Assembly: GCA_034428935.1 (NCBI GenBank)
Contig: DAOUHB010000040.1
Span: forward strand, 1-35,567
Length of the DNA stretch: 35,567 nucleotides
Direction: 5' to 3'
From: JAAYZQ01 sp034428935
Lineage (GTDB): Bacteria; Chloroflexota; Anaerolineae; JAAYZQ01
A program made the translations under genes and the position numbers. This document shows, piece after piece, positions 1-7,387 of the stretch (its first letter is position 1; every line of letters begins with the position of its first letter). The notes beneath the pieces were generated by a model. The model was not told the DNA's origin and did not search any database. It saw only the letters and a list, made by a program, of their open reading frames with translations.

Positions 1-855
1 GGCGAGGAGGGCGGCCCGTCGCTGGCCGAGCAGGGCATCGCCGCCGTGGCCGTCACCTACGGGCCGGGGCTGGCCGGCTCGCTCCTGGTGGGCGTCAACG
101 CCGCCAAGGGCCTGGCCTGGGGCCAGGGGCTGCCCCTCATCGGCGTCAACCACATCGAGGCCCACATCTATGGCAACTGGCTCGTCGACGGCCCGCCGCC
201 CGAGTTCCCCCTCGTCTGCCTCGTCGTCTCCGGCGGCCACACCGAGCTGATCCAGATGGCGGAGCACGGCCAGTACCGCCGCCTGGGCGGCACCCTGGAC
301 GACGCCGCCGGCGAGGCCTTTGACAAGGTGGGCCGCCTCCTGGGCCTGCCCTATCCCGGCGGCCCCTCCATCCAGGAGGCCGCCCGCGACGGCAACCCCG
401 AGGCCTTCAAGCTGCCCCGGGCCTGGCTGCCCGGCACCCACGATTTCAGCTTTTCAGGTCTCAAGACCGCCGTGCTCCACGCCGTGCAGAAATTCGTGCC
501 CCGCGACGACATACGCTCCAGCGCCCAGGGGCCCACCGTCGTGCGCGAGCTGCCCGTGGCCGACCTGGCGGCCAGCTTCCAGGCCGCGGTCGTCGACGTC
601 CTGGTGGAAAAGGCGTGCCAGGCGGCGGAAGAGTTCGGGGCCCGCACCCTCCTCCTGGCCGGCGGGGTGGCGGCCAACGAGCTGCTGCGCGCCGAGATCC
701 AGCGCCGCTGCCCGGTGCCCGTGCGCTATCCGCCCCTCTCCCTGTGCACCGACAACGCGGCCATGATCGCCAGCGCGGGCTACTTTAACTTCCAGGCCGG
801 CAGGCAAGCCGGCTGGGATCTGGACGTCCTGCCCAACCTGAAGCTCATCGCGTAG
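1..855 (+). CDS. tsaD: tRNA N6-threonylcarbamoyladenosine transferase TsaD (5' end cut by window)
   Basis: TsaD transfers the threonylcarbamoyl group from threonylcarbamoyl-AMP to A37 of ANN-decoding tRNAs, working with TsaB and TsaE in the cytoplasm. The frame is open from base 1, so about 60-70 N-terminal residues lie outside the window; the GTG at 46 is internal. Visible family signatures are GPGLAGSLLVG, the metal-binding NHIEAH, the ASKHA phosphate loop VSGGHTEL, the LDDAAGEAFDKVGRLLGL block followed by PGGPSIQ, the FSFSGLKTA block, and the C-terminal LAGGVAANELLR and CTDNAAMIA motifs. The stop is TAG at 853-855. A hairpin follows 25 bases later (880-913). All key motifs present in the window are intact, so this looks functional. 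Confidence 0.97.
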   Translation, partial: GEEGGPSLAEQGIAAVAVTYGPGLAGSLLVGVNAAKGLAWGQGLPLIGVNHIEAHIYGNWLVDGPPPEFPLVCLVVSGGHTELIQMAEHGQYRRLGGTLDDAAGEAFDKVGRLLGLPYPGGPSIQEAARDGNPEAFKLPRAWLPGTHDFSFSGLKTAVLHAVQKFVPRDDIRSSAQGPTVVRELPVADLAASFQAAVVDVLVEKACQAAEEFGARTLLLAGGVAANELLRAEIQRRCPVPVRYPPLSLCTDNAAMIASAGYFNFQAGRQAGWDLDVLPNLKLIA

Positions 856-879
856 CAGGCGAATTCTACATCTACACCA

Positions 880-913
880 GGTGCGTCGCACCCAACGGCA
901 AGTGCAACGCACC
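880..913 (+). terminator. Imperfect 12-bp hairpin downstream of tsaD
   Basis: GGTGCGTCGCAC (880-891) pairs with GTGCAACGCACC (902-913) with a single C-A mismatch around a 10-base loop. The left arm is itself near-palindromic (GGTGCG-T-CGCACC, 880-892). It starts 25 bases after the tsaD stop. There is no immediate T-run; the nearest, short and interrupted, is about 15 bases further on. It is either a weak terminator or a REP-like dispersed hairpin. Confidence 0.45.
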
Positions 914-1369
914 GGAATGCGGGTTTCCTTTTGGCACCAGTTAAGGCAAAGAGAACGATCTACGGTTCACGCCAAAAGTCACGCCAAGAGCAGCCCACAA
1001 CCCGGCCCGGTCCATGGTGGCCGCCGCGGTAGCGCCTCGATCTTGTCCACCCGGAAATCGTGGGGGCTCCCCAGAAGCCCTGTTTTCGGGAGAGCCGGAC
1101 CCAGGGCAGATCCGCTGCGTTGTGCAGGCGCCGGTCAGCCGTCCACAGCTCACAGCCCGCACTGCTTCTAGAGGGCATCCACGTCGATTGGTTCAGCACC
1201 GCGCCGCGCCAAGAAGCCGGCCGCCAGCGCATCGCTCTGTGTCACCCACGCCTCCCACTGTGCCAGCCTGACGCTTGCAGTCTCCTTGCGGAGCATCTGC
1301 TGATCGGCGCTATCATTGGGCTGTTCCCGAACTACTTGGACAGGGCCCCGACGCGACAGCCGCCCCTCT

Positions 1370-1399
1370 TTGTTCTTAGGATAGGTTTTGTGTTACAAT
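1370..1399 (+). promoter_or_regulatory. Sigma-70-type promoter for the Asp-box protein gene
   Basis: TTGTTC (1370-1375), an 18-base spacer and TACAAT (1394-1399) resemble the -35/-10 consensus. Transcription would begin near 1406, leaving a leader of about 64 bases before the ATG at 1470. It is the only good promoter match I saw in the gap after tsaD. Confidence 0.55.
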
Positions 1400-1469
1400 A
1401 GCGACAGACGTCAGGTCTGGCGACAAGAAATCCGGCTCCCAATCCATTTTGCCAGAGGAGGCAAGTGAT

Positions 1470-3170
1470 ATGACGCAGGTCTCGTCGGGTAGAACGCTCA
1501 AGAGAAGCAAGGCGCCTGCAATCCTGCTTCTCGTCACCACCTTCATCGCGGTTGGCTTGATCTACTCGTACATGGGCTCGGGCGCATCACTGGCCGGTGA
1601 CAACATCTGGACCTGGACCGGATTGGCCGGCATCATAGAGAACGTCTATTGCCACCCGACCTACCCTTCCATCATCTATGCCGTTGATGAAGATGACCAG
1701 GCGCTATACCGAACGATGGATGCGGGCCAGAGCTGGAGCAAGGTTTCCGCGCCTGACTGGTCGACCATCCAGGACGTGGCCATCGCTCAGAATGCGCCGA
1801 AGGTGGTCTATGTCACGGCTTCACAGCTTTACCGTTCTACCGACGATGGGTCCACGTGGCAAGCGCTTCAACTGCCCGCCGAGTCTGTCACCGGCCTCGC
1901 AGTTTCGCCAGCCGACTGGCGCGAAGTCTTTGTGATGGACAAATCCTATGCCAGTTCTAACGTTTACAAGTCGACAGATGGGGGCGTGTCCTGGGTCAGC
2001 TGGAGCACGGATCTCCCTCCAGAGCTGTTCTTCCAGGCGGATCCCGGTCCGGCGTTGACGATTGCGCCCAGTGCCCCGCACATCATGATTGCCAAGCCGG
2101 CCAACACATCTGACCGGTCACTGTACAAGAGTGTGGATGGCGGCCGAACCTGGTCGGAGCTTCCAGGCCCCTACCACGTCGTCCAATTGGTCGTTTTCGA
2201 CCCGACCAACAGCGACGTCATCTACCTCGGTGCCCATTTCACCCCCGGCGGGTGGAAGTCAGTGGACGGAGGCGCCACATGGTTTCCTCTTGCAGGTGGT
2301 CTCCAACCCAACCTGCGAAAGCTGGTCATCGATCCCGATAACACCCAGGTCCTTCACACGGCGAATGACACCGCGGGTGTCCTCGAATCGCTCGACGGCG
2401 GTGCCTCCTGGACCCAGTTGAATGCCGGCATCCAGGGTCTGAGTGTCGAGAGCATCGCCATCGGCTCGCGGAATCCCCTGGTGCTTTATGCCGGGCTGCC
2501 GGGAGCCGGCGTGTGGCAGCTGACCAGAACCACCGTGCAGAACTATGGCATCAGCGTCAACAACGGCGCCCTCTTTACCAACGTGACGGCAGTCACCCTC
2601 ACCCTGACGGCGCCCCCCGGCACCACAGAGATGATGATTAGCAACGACGGCGGCTTTTCGGGGGCACAGTGGGAGCCGTTCGCCGCTCAAAAGCCGTGGG
2701 TGCTCACGAGCTACGGTGAGACCGTGCTGACAGGTGTGGTCTATGCCCGATTCAAGACTGCGGGCACGGTATCGGCTTTGTACACCGACGACATCGTTCT
2801 GGACACGACCGCGCCTACTGGCAGCGTGACAGTCTCCGAGCCGGCTTCCGGCCTTTCAGCGTCAAGCCCTGGCGGTGAGGTGACCAATTCCGCGTCATCA
2901 GTGTTCACGCCGACAGCTACGCTTTATTTGCCCGCCGTGTCCGACAACCTCCGCCCGGGATTCAGGCGTGCTCATCTCACCCTCACAGCGGACGACGACC
3001 TGAGCGGCGTGGGTGAAATGATAATCGGCACCGACCCGACCTTTGCCAGTGCAGTCTGGCAACCCTTTGAAGCGGAAGTGTCGTGGTGGTTGGTGGAGGG
3101 CGCGGATCCGGGCGCCTATGTCAAATTCCGGGATAGAGCAGGCAACGAATCCGTGACCTATTCAGACTAG
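1470..3170 (+). CDS. Membrane-anchored Asp-box (BNR/sortilin-like) beta-propeller protein
   Basis: A 566-residue exported protein of unknown specific function. The start is ATG 1470, chosen because AGGAGG sits 8 bases upstream; an in-frame TTG at 1449 precedes that site. A basic N-terminus and a hydrophobic segment (about residues 15-35) form a signal anchor. Six Asp boxes of the S-x-D-x-G-x-x-W type follow, near residues 82, 123, 168, 221, 264 and 307, indicating a BNR/Ycf48/sortilin-like propeller. Nothing visible supports sialidase chemistry. The C-terminal 210 residues hold two related beta-sandwich repeats, each with an MxI(S/G)xD...W(E/Q)PF pattern; the first ends in YTDDIVLDTTAPTGS and the second stops right after AGNESVTYSD, where another repeat would usually be linked. 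The likely role is surface recognition or binding. The gene is visibly less GC-rich than its neighbours. Confidence 0.85.
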   Translation: MTQVSSGRTLKRSKAPAILLLVTTFIAVGLIYSYMGSGASLAGDNIWTWTGLAGIIENVYCHPTYPSIIYAVDEDDQALYRTMDAGQSWSKVSAPDWSTIQDVAIAQNAPKVVYVTASQLYRSTDDGSTWQALQLPAESVTGLAVSPADWREVFVMDKSYASSNVYKSTDGGVSWVSWSTDLPPELFFQADPGPALTIAPSAPHIMIAKPANTSDRSLYKSVDGGRTWSELPGPYHVVQLVVFDPTNSDVIYLGAHFTPGGWKSVDGGATWFPLAGGLQPNLRKLVIDPDNTQVLHTANDTAGVLESLDGGASWTQLNAGIQGLSVESIAIGSRNPLVLYAGLPGAGVWQLTRTTVQNYGISVNNGALFTNVTAVTLTLTAPPGTTEMMISNDGGFSGAQWEPFAAQKPWVLTSYGETVLTGVVYARFKTAGTVSALYTDDIVLDTTAPTGSVTVSEPASGLSASSPGGEVTNSASSVFTPTATLYLPAVSDNLRPGFRRAHLTLTADDDLSGVGEMIIGTDPTFASAVWQPFEAEVSWWLVEGADPGAYVKFRDRAGNESVTYSD

Positions 3171-3312
3171 CCCGCTTGTAGTACGAGCCTTCTATACGAA
3201 CGTCCTCCGGCAGACTGACGGCCGGTGCAACGGCCCGTAACTGCTGCCCCTCCTCGGTGTTCTAGATCCCAGAGCCGCACCGCGGCATTCACCTGGAATC
3301 CAGGAGGCGAAA
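3171..3312. other. Intergenic spacer with degenerate repeat-like sequence
   Basis: A 142-base spacer between the propeller gene and plsY. TATACGAAC (near 3194-3202) followed by TCCTCCGGCAGACTG weakly resembles the TACTACGAAC...GACAGGCTG tail of the element at 17485 and 22940. An imperfect hairpin, ACGGCCG/CGGCCCGT, lies at about 3218-3238. I see no clear plsY promoter. Confidence 0.3.
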
Positions 3313-3945
3313 ATGCCAAACCCTGTCACACTGCTTGGCGTGGCAGTCCTTGCCTATCTGCTCGGCAGCTTTCCGGCCGGCTATCTGCTGGCCCGCCTGT
3401 GGGGGGTCAACGTGCTGGAGAAGGGCAGCGGGCGGACGGGCGGGACCAACGTCTTTCGCTCGGCCGGCATCCTGCCGGCCCTCATTACCGGCGCCATCGA
3501 CGTGGGCAAGGGTGCCCTGGCCGTCTGGCTGGCGGGCCAATTGGTGCCGGGCGACGGCCAGGCGACGGCGCAGGTCCTGGCCGGCGCGGCGGTCATCCTG
3601 GGGCACAACCACTCGGTCTTTTTAAAGTTTCGCGGCGGAGCGGGCGTGGGCACGTCCCTGGGCGCCCTGGGGGCCGTCTACTGGCCGGCCGCCCTGGCCC
3701 TCGTCGTGCTGCTCCTGGTGCTCATTGTCCTCACCCGCTACGCCTCCCTCGGCTCCCTCATCGTCATCACGGCCATGCCCATCATCCTGCTGGTCCTGGC
3801 CGGCATGGGCCTGCTGGCCGGCACCTACGTCGTCTATGGTCTGCTGGCCTGGGCCATCGTCGTCTACTCCCACCGCCCCAACATCCGCCGCCTCATCGCC
3901 GGCACGGAGCGGCGCCTGGGCGACAAGCGCCGCACCGCGTCGTGA
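3313..3945 (+). CDS. plsY: Glycerol-3-phosphate acyltransferase PlsY
   Basis: PlsY transfers an acyl group from acyl-phosphate to glycerol 3-phosphate, the first step of phosphatidic acid synthesis in bacteria that use PlsX. It is a 210-residue integral membrane protein, the usual size, with five or more hydrophobic segments. The three family motifs are present: GSGRTGGTN (38-46; GSGNIGATN is more common), the glycerol-phosphate-binding GHNHSVFLKFRGGAGVGT block (97-114), and HRPNIRRLIAGTE near the C-terminus. Substituted residues in motifs 1 and 2 (for example GGAGV where GGKGV is usual) are worth noting, although the pattern is otherwise complete. AGGAGG lies 7 bases before the ATG. The gene converges on the M24 peptidase gene with a gap of 6 bases. 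Confidence 0.94.
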   Translation: MPNPVTLLGVAVLAYLLGSFPAGYLLARLWGVNVLEKGSGRTGGTNVFRSAGILPALITGAIDVGKGALAVWLAGQLVPGDGQATAQVLAGAAVILGHNHSVFLKFRGGAGVGTSLGALGAVYWPAALALVVLLLVLIVLTRYASLGSLIVITAMPIILLVLAGMGLLAGTYVVYGLLAWAIVVYSHRPNIRRLIAGTERRLGDKRRTAS

Positions 3946-3951
3946 CCTGAA

Positions 3952-5013
3952 TCAGCCCAGGACCGGGGCCTTGGGCGAGCCTGTCAGGTTCTCGATCCCG
4001 TCCTCGCGCACGATCACCAGGTCCTCGATCCGCACCCCGAACTGGCCCGGCAGGTAGATACCCGGCTCCACCGTGAGCGACATGCCGGCCTGGAGCGTGT
4101 CTTCCGAGAGCCGGCCAGCCCGCGGCTTCTCGTGGACGGCCAGGCCCACGCCGTGGCCCGTCCCGTGGCCGAACTGCTCGCCATAGCCCGCCGCCTCGAT
4201 AACGTCGCGGGCCGCCGCGTCGGCCGCCACGCCGCTCAACCCGGCGCGGACGGCGTGCAGCGCCGCTTCCTGCGCCCGCAGGACGATCTGCCACACCTCC
4301 AGGTAGTGGGCGCTGGGCTCACCCAGGCAAAAGGTGCGGGTCATGTCCGAGCAGTAGCCGTCCAGCACGCAACCCATGTCCACCACCACGGGCTGCCCCT
4401 CCTCGATGACCCGGTCGCCGGGGCGGGCGTGGGGCAGCGCGCCGTTGGGTCCGGCGGCGACGATGAGGTCAAAGGCCACCTTGCTGGCGCCGTGGCCCCG
4501 CATGTAGGCCTCGATCTCCCAGGCCGCCTCGCGCTCGGTCATGCCCGGGCGGATGGTCCGGGTCAGGTGGTCAAGCGCCTCGTCGTTGAGTGCCGCCGAC
4601 CGGCGCAGCAGCTCGATCTCGGCCTCGTCCTTGATTGCCCGCAGCCGGGCCACGGTCTCCTTGAGGGGCACCCACTCCACGCCATCGGTGGCCTTGTTCA
4701 GCGTCTGCAGCTCTGACACGGTCATGTACTCGCTCTCGAACCCCAGCCGGCGGATGCCGCCCTCGGCCAGGAGCTCGGGCAGCAGCGCGGCCATGGTCGT
4801 GGTGATCCGCGCCAGCTCAAAGGCCCCCGCCTCGCGGCCCACCTGCTCGTAGTAGCGAAAGTCGGTGGCCAACACCGCCCGGTCGGGCGAGATGAGCAGG
4901 TGGCCGGCCGACCCCGTGAAGCCCGAAAGGTAACGCCGGTTGTCGGCGCCGCTGACGAGGATGGCGTCCAGGTTCTCTTCCGCCAGGCTCTGTCGCAATT
5001 TCTCCAGTCGCAT
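3952..5013 (-). CDS. M24 family metallo-aminopeptidase/dipeptidase (Xaa-Pro type)
   Basis: A cytoplasmic dinuclear-metal peptidase of the pita-bread fold, probably cleaving Xaa-Pro bonds (PepP/PepQ/YpdF-like) in peptide turnover. The start is ATG 5013, supported by GGAGG 7 bases upstream; the frame also stays open further upstream into topA. The product is 353 residues. The N-terminal creatinase-like domain spans about 1-130 and the catalytic domain about 135-353. The five metal ligands are all present: D212 and D223 (VVVDMGCVLDGYCSDMTRTF), H287 (GHGTGHGVG), E316 (TVEPGIY) and E330 (GVRIEDL). It lies 29 bases downstream of topA on the same strand and is probably the last gene of that operon. 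Sequence alone does not separate aminopeptidase from dipeptidase, so no symbol is given. Confidence 0.92.
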   Translation of the reverse strand: MRLEKLRQSLAEENLDAILVSGADNRRYLSGFTGSAGHLLISPDRAVLATDFRYYEQVGREAGAFELARITTTMAALLPELLAEGGIRRLGFESEYMTVSELQTLNKATDGVEWVPLKETVARLRAIKDEAEIELLRRSAALNDEALDHLTRTIRPGMTEREAAWEIEAYMRGHGASKVAFDLIVAAGPNGALPHARPGDRVIEEGQPVVVDMGCVLDGYCSDMTRTFCLGEPSAHYLEVWQIVLRAQEAALHAVRAGLSGVAADAAARDVIEAAGYGEQFGHGTGHGVGLAVHEKPRAGRLSEDTLQAGMSLTVEPGIYLPGQFGVRIEDLVIVREDGIENLTGSPKAPVLG

Positions 5014-5042
5014 CGTTTTTCCTCCAGTCTGCATTGGGATGA

Positions 5043-7376
5043 TCAGGTGGGGACCGGCTTTTTCCACGAGGTCCACTGGCACGACGACTCGTCGCCGGCC
5101 CTGTAGTTAACGCAGCCGTAGAAACGGCGCCCGCCCCGGGCTCGCTTTTCCAGCACGGCGCCGCCGCACAGCGGGCACTGCACCCCCGGCACGGGGATGG
5201 GCTCGGTGTGGCGGCATTCCGGCCAGCCGCTGCAGCCGATGAACTTGCCGAAACGTCCCAGCTTGATGACCAGCGGCCGGCCACATTCGGGGCACATCTC
5301 GCCCGTCGGCTCGGGCTTGAACTCCACGTTCGGCATCTGCTCCCGGGCCACGTCCAGGCGCTCGGCAAAGGGCTCGTAGAACTCCTCCAGCATGGGCACC
5401 CAGGCCACCTCGCCCGTGGCCACCTCGTCCAGCTTTTCCTCCATGTCGGCCGTGAACCCCAGGTCCAGGACATCGGGAAAGAACTCTACCAGGAGGTCGT
5501 TGACCACAAAGCCCAGCTCCGTGGGCAGCAGCTTGCGGTCCACCCGCTCGACGTAATGCCGGTCCAGGAGCGTGCTCAGGGTGGGGGCGTAGGTACTCGG
5601 CCGGCCGATGCCAAGCTCCTCCAGGGCGCGGATGAGCGAGGCGTCGGTGTAGCGGGGCGGCGGCTGCGTGAAGTGCTGCCGCGGCAGCAGCCGCACCAGG
5701 TCCAGAGGCTCGTCCTGGGCCAGGGCCGGAAGCCGGCCGTCGCCGGCATCTTTTTCCTGTCCCTCCTCGCGGCTCTCTTCGTAGACCCGCAGGAAGCCGG
5801 GGAACTTGACCGTGGAGCCGGTGGCGCGCAACAGGTAGGGCCGCGCCGCGGCGGCCTCTTCCGGCGCTCCGGCGCCAATGTCCACCGACGTCTGGTCAAA
5901 GATGGCCGGCGCCATCTGGCTGGCGACGAACCGCTTCCAGATGAGGGTATAGAGGCGCAGCTCGTCGCGGTTCAGGTAGGGCTTGAGGGCGGCGGGGTCG
6001 CGCCGCGCGCTGGTCGGCCGGATGGCCTCGTGGGCCTCCTGGGCGCCCTTGGCCCGCGATTTGTACACCGGGGGCTGCTCGGGCAGGTAGCGCGGGCCAA
6101 AGCGCTCGCCGATGACCTCCCGGGCCTCGGCCTGGGCAGCCTGGGCCACGGCCGCCGAGTCGGTGCGCATGTAGGTGATGAGGCCCACCCGCTCGCCGCC
6201 GCCGACCTCCTTGCCCTCGTAGAGAGCCTGGGCCAGGGCCATGGTGCGCTTGGCGGTAAAGCCCAGCTTGCGGCTGGCCTCCTGCTGCAGCGTGCTCGTC
6301 ATGAACGGCGCGGCCGGCGAGCGCTTGCGCTCCCGCCGCGTCACGCTGGCCACCTGGTAGGCCGCCACCTCCAGGTCGTCGACGATGGCCTGGGCGTCCT
6401 CCCGGTTTTGGAGGTCCGGGTCCTCGCCCCGGATCTTGACCAGGCGCGCCACAAAAGTCCCCGCCCCGTTCTCGTTCCCGCTCTCGTTCCCGTTCCCGTG
6501 CTCGTTCTCGTCCCGGTCCCCGTCGACGGCGCCGTTCTGCTGGCGCAGCTCGGCCTCGATGCTCCAATACTCCACGGCCACAAAGGCCTGGATCTCGCGC
6601 TCTCGCTCGCAGACCAGCCGCAGGGTCACCGACTGGACGCGGCCCGCCGAGATGTTCTTGCGGCCGATCTTTTCCCGGAGGAGGGGGCTGAGGCTGTAGC
6701 CCACCACCCGATCCAGGATGCGCCGCGCCTGCTGCGAGTCCACGCGCAGCTCGTCAATGTCCCGCGGCTGCCCAAAGGCGCGCTCCACCGCCTCGCGGGT
6801 GATCTCGTGGAACTCGACGCGGTGCACGGGAATGCCCTTGATCTCACGGGCCAGGGCCGCCTTCAGGTGCCAGGCGATGGCCTCCCCCTCGCGGTCGGGG
6901 TCGGTGGCCAGGTACAACTCGGAAGCCTGCCCGGCCTTGCCGCGCAGGTTCTTGACCACCTCTTTTTTCCTGGTGGGGACGATGTAGCGTGGCGCAAAGC
7001 CGTGCTCGATGTCGACGCCCAGCCGGTTGGAGGGCAGGTCCCGGACGTGGCCCACGGACGCTTCGACGGTATAGTCGCGCCCCAGGAAGCGGCCCACCGT
7101 CCGCGCCTTGGCCGGCGACTCGACGATGACCATCTTCGGCCCGTGTTCCAGGCGCTCCCTGCTGGCCCGGGAGGCCACGGTGTGCTCGTCGGGGTCCAGG
7201 TGCTCGTGCGCGGCCGTCCGGCCAAAGCGCACCAGCCTGGTGCCGCACACCGGGCACTGGCCCTGGGTCGCCGGGCGCTGGCCGTCGCCCAGAAAGACCG
7301 CCTGCGCCCCGGCGATGGGGCGTTTCTCCCGGCACTTGACGCAATAGGCGACGATGGATTGCTCCGACTCGGCCAC
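5043..7376 (-). CDS. topA: DNA topoisomerase I with N-terminal DUF5679-type zinc ribbon
   Basis: Type IA topoisomerase that relaxes negative supercoils through a transient tyrosyl-DNA bond. The start is GTG 7376, 11 bases after the manC stop, with AAGGAAGG just upstream; the product is 777 residues. Residues 10-53 form an extra four-cysteine ribbon (C12, C15, C41, C44; pattern YCVKC...RPATQGQCPVCGTRL) typical of DUF5679. The Toprim domain follows (VIVESPAKA with E86; DPDREGE 159-165), then the catalytic GLITYMRTDS with Tyr402. Two zinc-finger segments at the C-terminus (CPECGRPL...GCSGWPEC and CPLCGG...GCVNY) are normal for TopA. Residues about 284-306 are an Asn/Gly/Glu-rich low-complexity insertion encoded by a hexanucleotide repeat. 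It sits in an operon between manC and the M24 peptidase gene. Confidence 0.96.
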   Translation of the reverse strand: MAESEQSIVAYCVKCREKRPIAGAQAVFLGDGQRPATQGQCPVCGTRLVRFGRTAAHEHLDPDEHTVASRASRERLEHGPKMVIVESPAKARTVGRFLGRDYTVEASVGHVRDLPSNRLGVDIEHGFAPRYIVPTRKKEVVKNLRGKAGQASELYLATDPDREGEAIAWHLKAALAREIKGIPVHRVEFHEITREAVERAFGQPRDIDELRVDSQQARRILDRVVGYSLSPLLREKIGRKNISAGRVQSVTLRLVCEREREIQAFVAVEYWSIEAELRQQNGAVDGDRDENEHGNGNESGNENGAGTFVARLVKIRGEDPDLQNREDAQAIVDDLEVAAYQVASVTRRERKRSPAAPFMTSTLQQEASRKLGFTAKRTMALAQALYEGKEVGGGERVGLITYMRTDSAAVAQAAQAEAREVIGERFGPRYLPEQPPVYKSRAKGAQEAHEAIRPTSARRDPAALKPYLNRDELRLYTLIWKRFVASQMAPAIFDQTSVDIGAGAPEEAAAARPYLLRATGSTVKFPGFLRVYEESREEGQEKDAGDGRLPALAQDEPLDLVRLLPRQHFTQPPPRYTDASLIRALEELGIGRPSTYAPTLSTLLDRHYVERVDRKLLPTELGFVVNDLLVEFFPDVLDLGFTADMEEKLDEVATGEVAWVPMLEEFYEPFAERLDVAREQMPNVEFKPEPTGEMCPECGRPLVIKLGRFGKFIGCSGWPECRHTEPIPVPGVQCPLCGGAVLEKRARGGRRFYGCVNYRAGDESSCQWTSWKKPVPT
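6467..6520. repeat. Hexanucleotide microsatellite inside topA
   Basis: About nine tandem six-base units on the + strand with consensus CGTTCC and variants CGTTCT, CGCTCT, CGTGCT, CGTCCC and GGTCCC. In the topA frame they encode alternating Asn/Gly/Glu-type dipeptides, so adding or removing one unit changes the protein by two residues without a frameshift. Confidence 0.85.
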
Positions 7377-7387
7377 TTTGCCTTCCT

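Larger units (their letters stand above)
856..1469. other. 614-base intergenic stretch without a convincing gene
   Basis: No open frame here has a recognisable domain, good start context or the codon pattern of the neighbours; overlapping frames of 70-150 codons are open on both strands, as expected by chance in GC-rich DNA. By eye the stretch is less GC-rich than tsaD or plsY. It holds a long hairpin just after tsaD (880-913) and a promoter for the downstream beta-propeller gene (1370-1399). A short inverted repeat, CAGAC/GTCTG, lies around 1405-1419 in the presumed 5' leader. It may be the remains of decayed or acquired DNA, but I could not match any translated fragment to a family. Confidence 0.5.

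Noticed and set aside
941..1232. Possible pseudogene fragments on the - strand in the tsaD-propeller gap
   Set aside because: Translations in two frames looked somewhat protein-like (Trp-rich), but I could not match them to any family and no start or ribosome site supports them.
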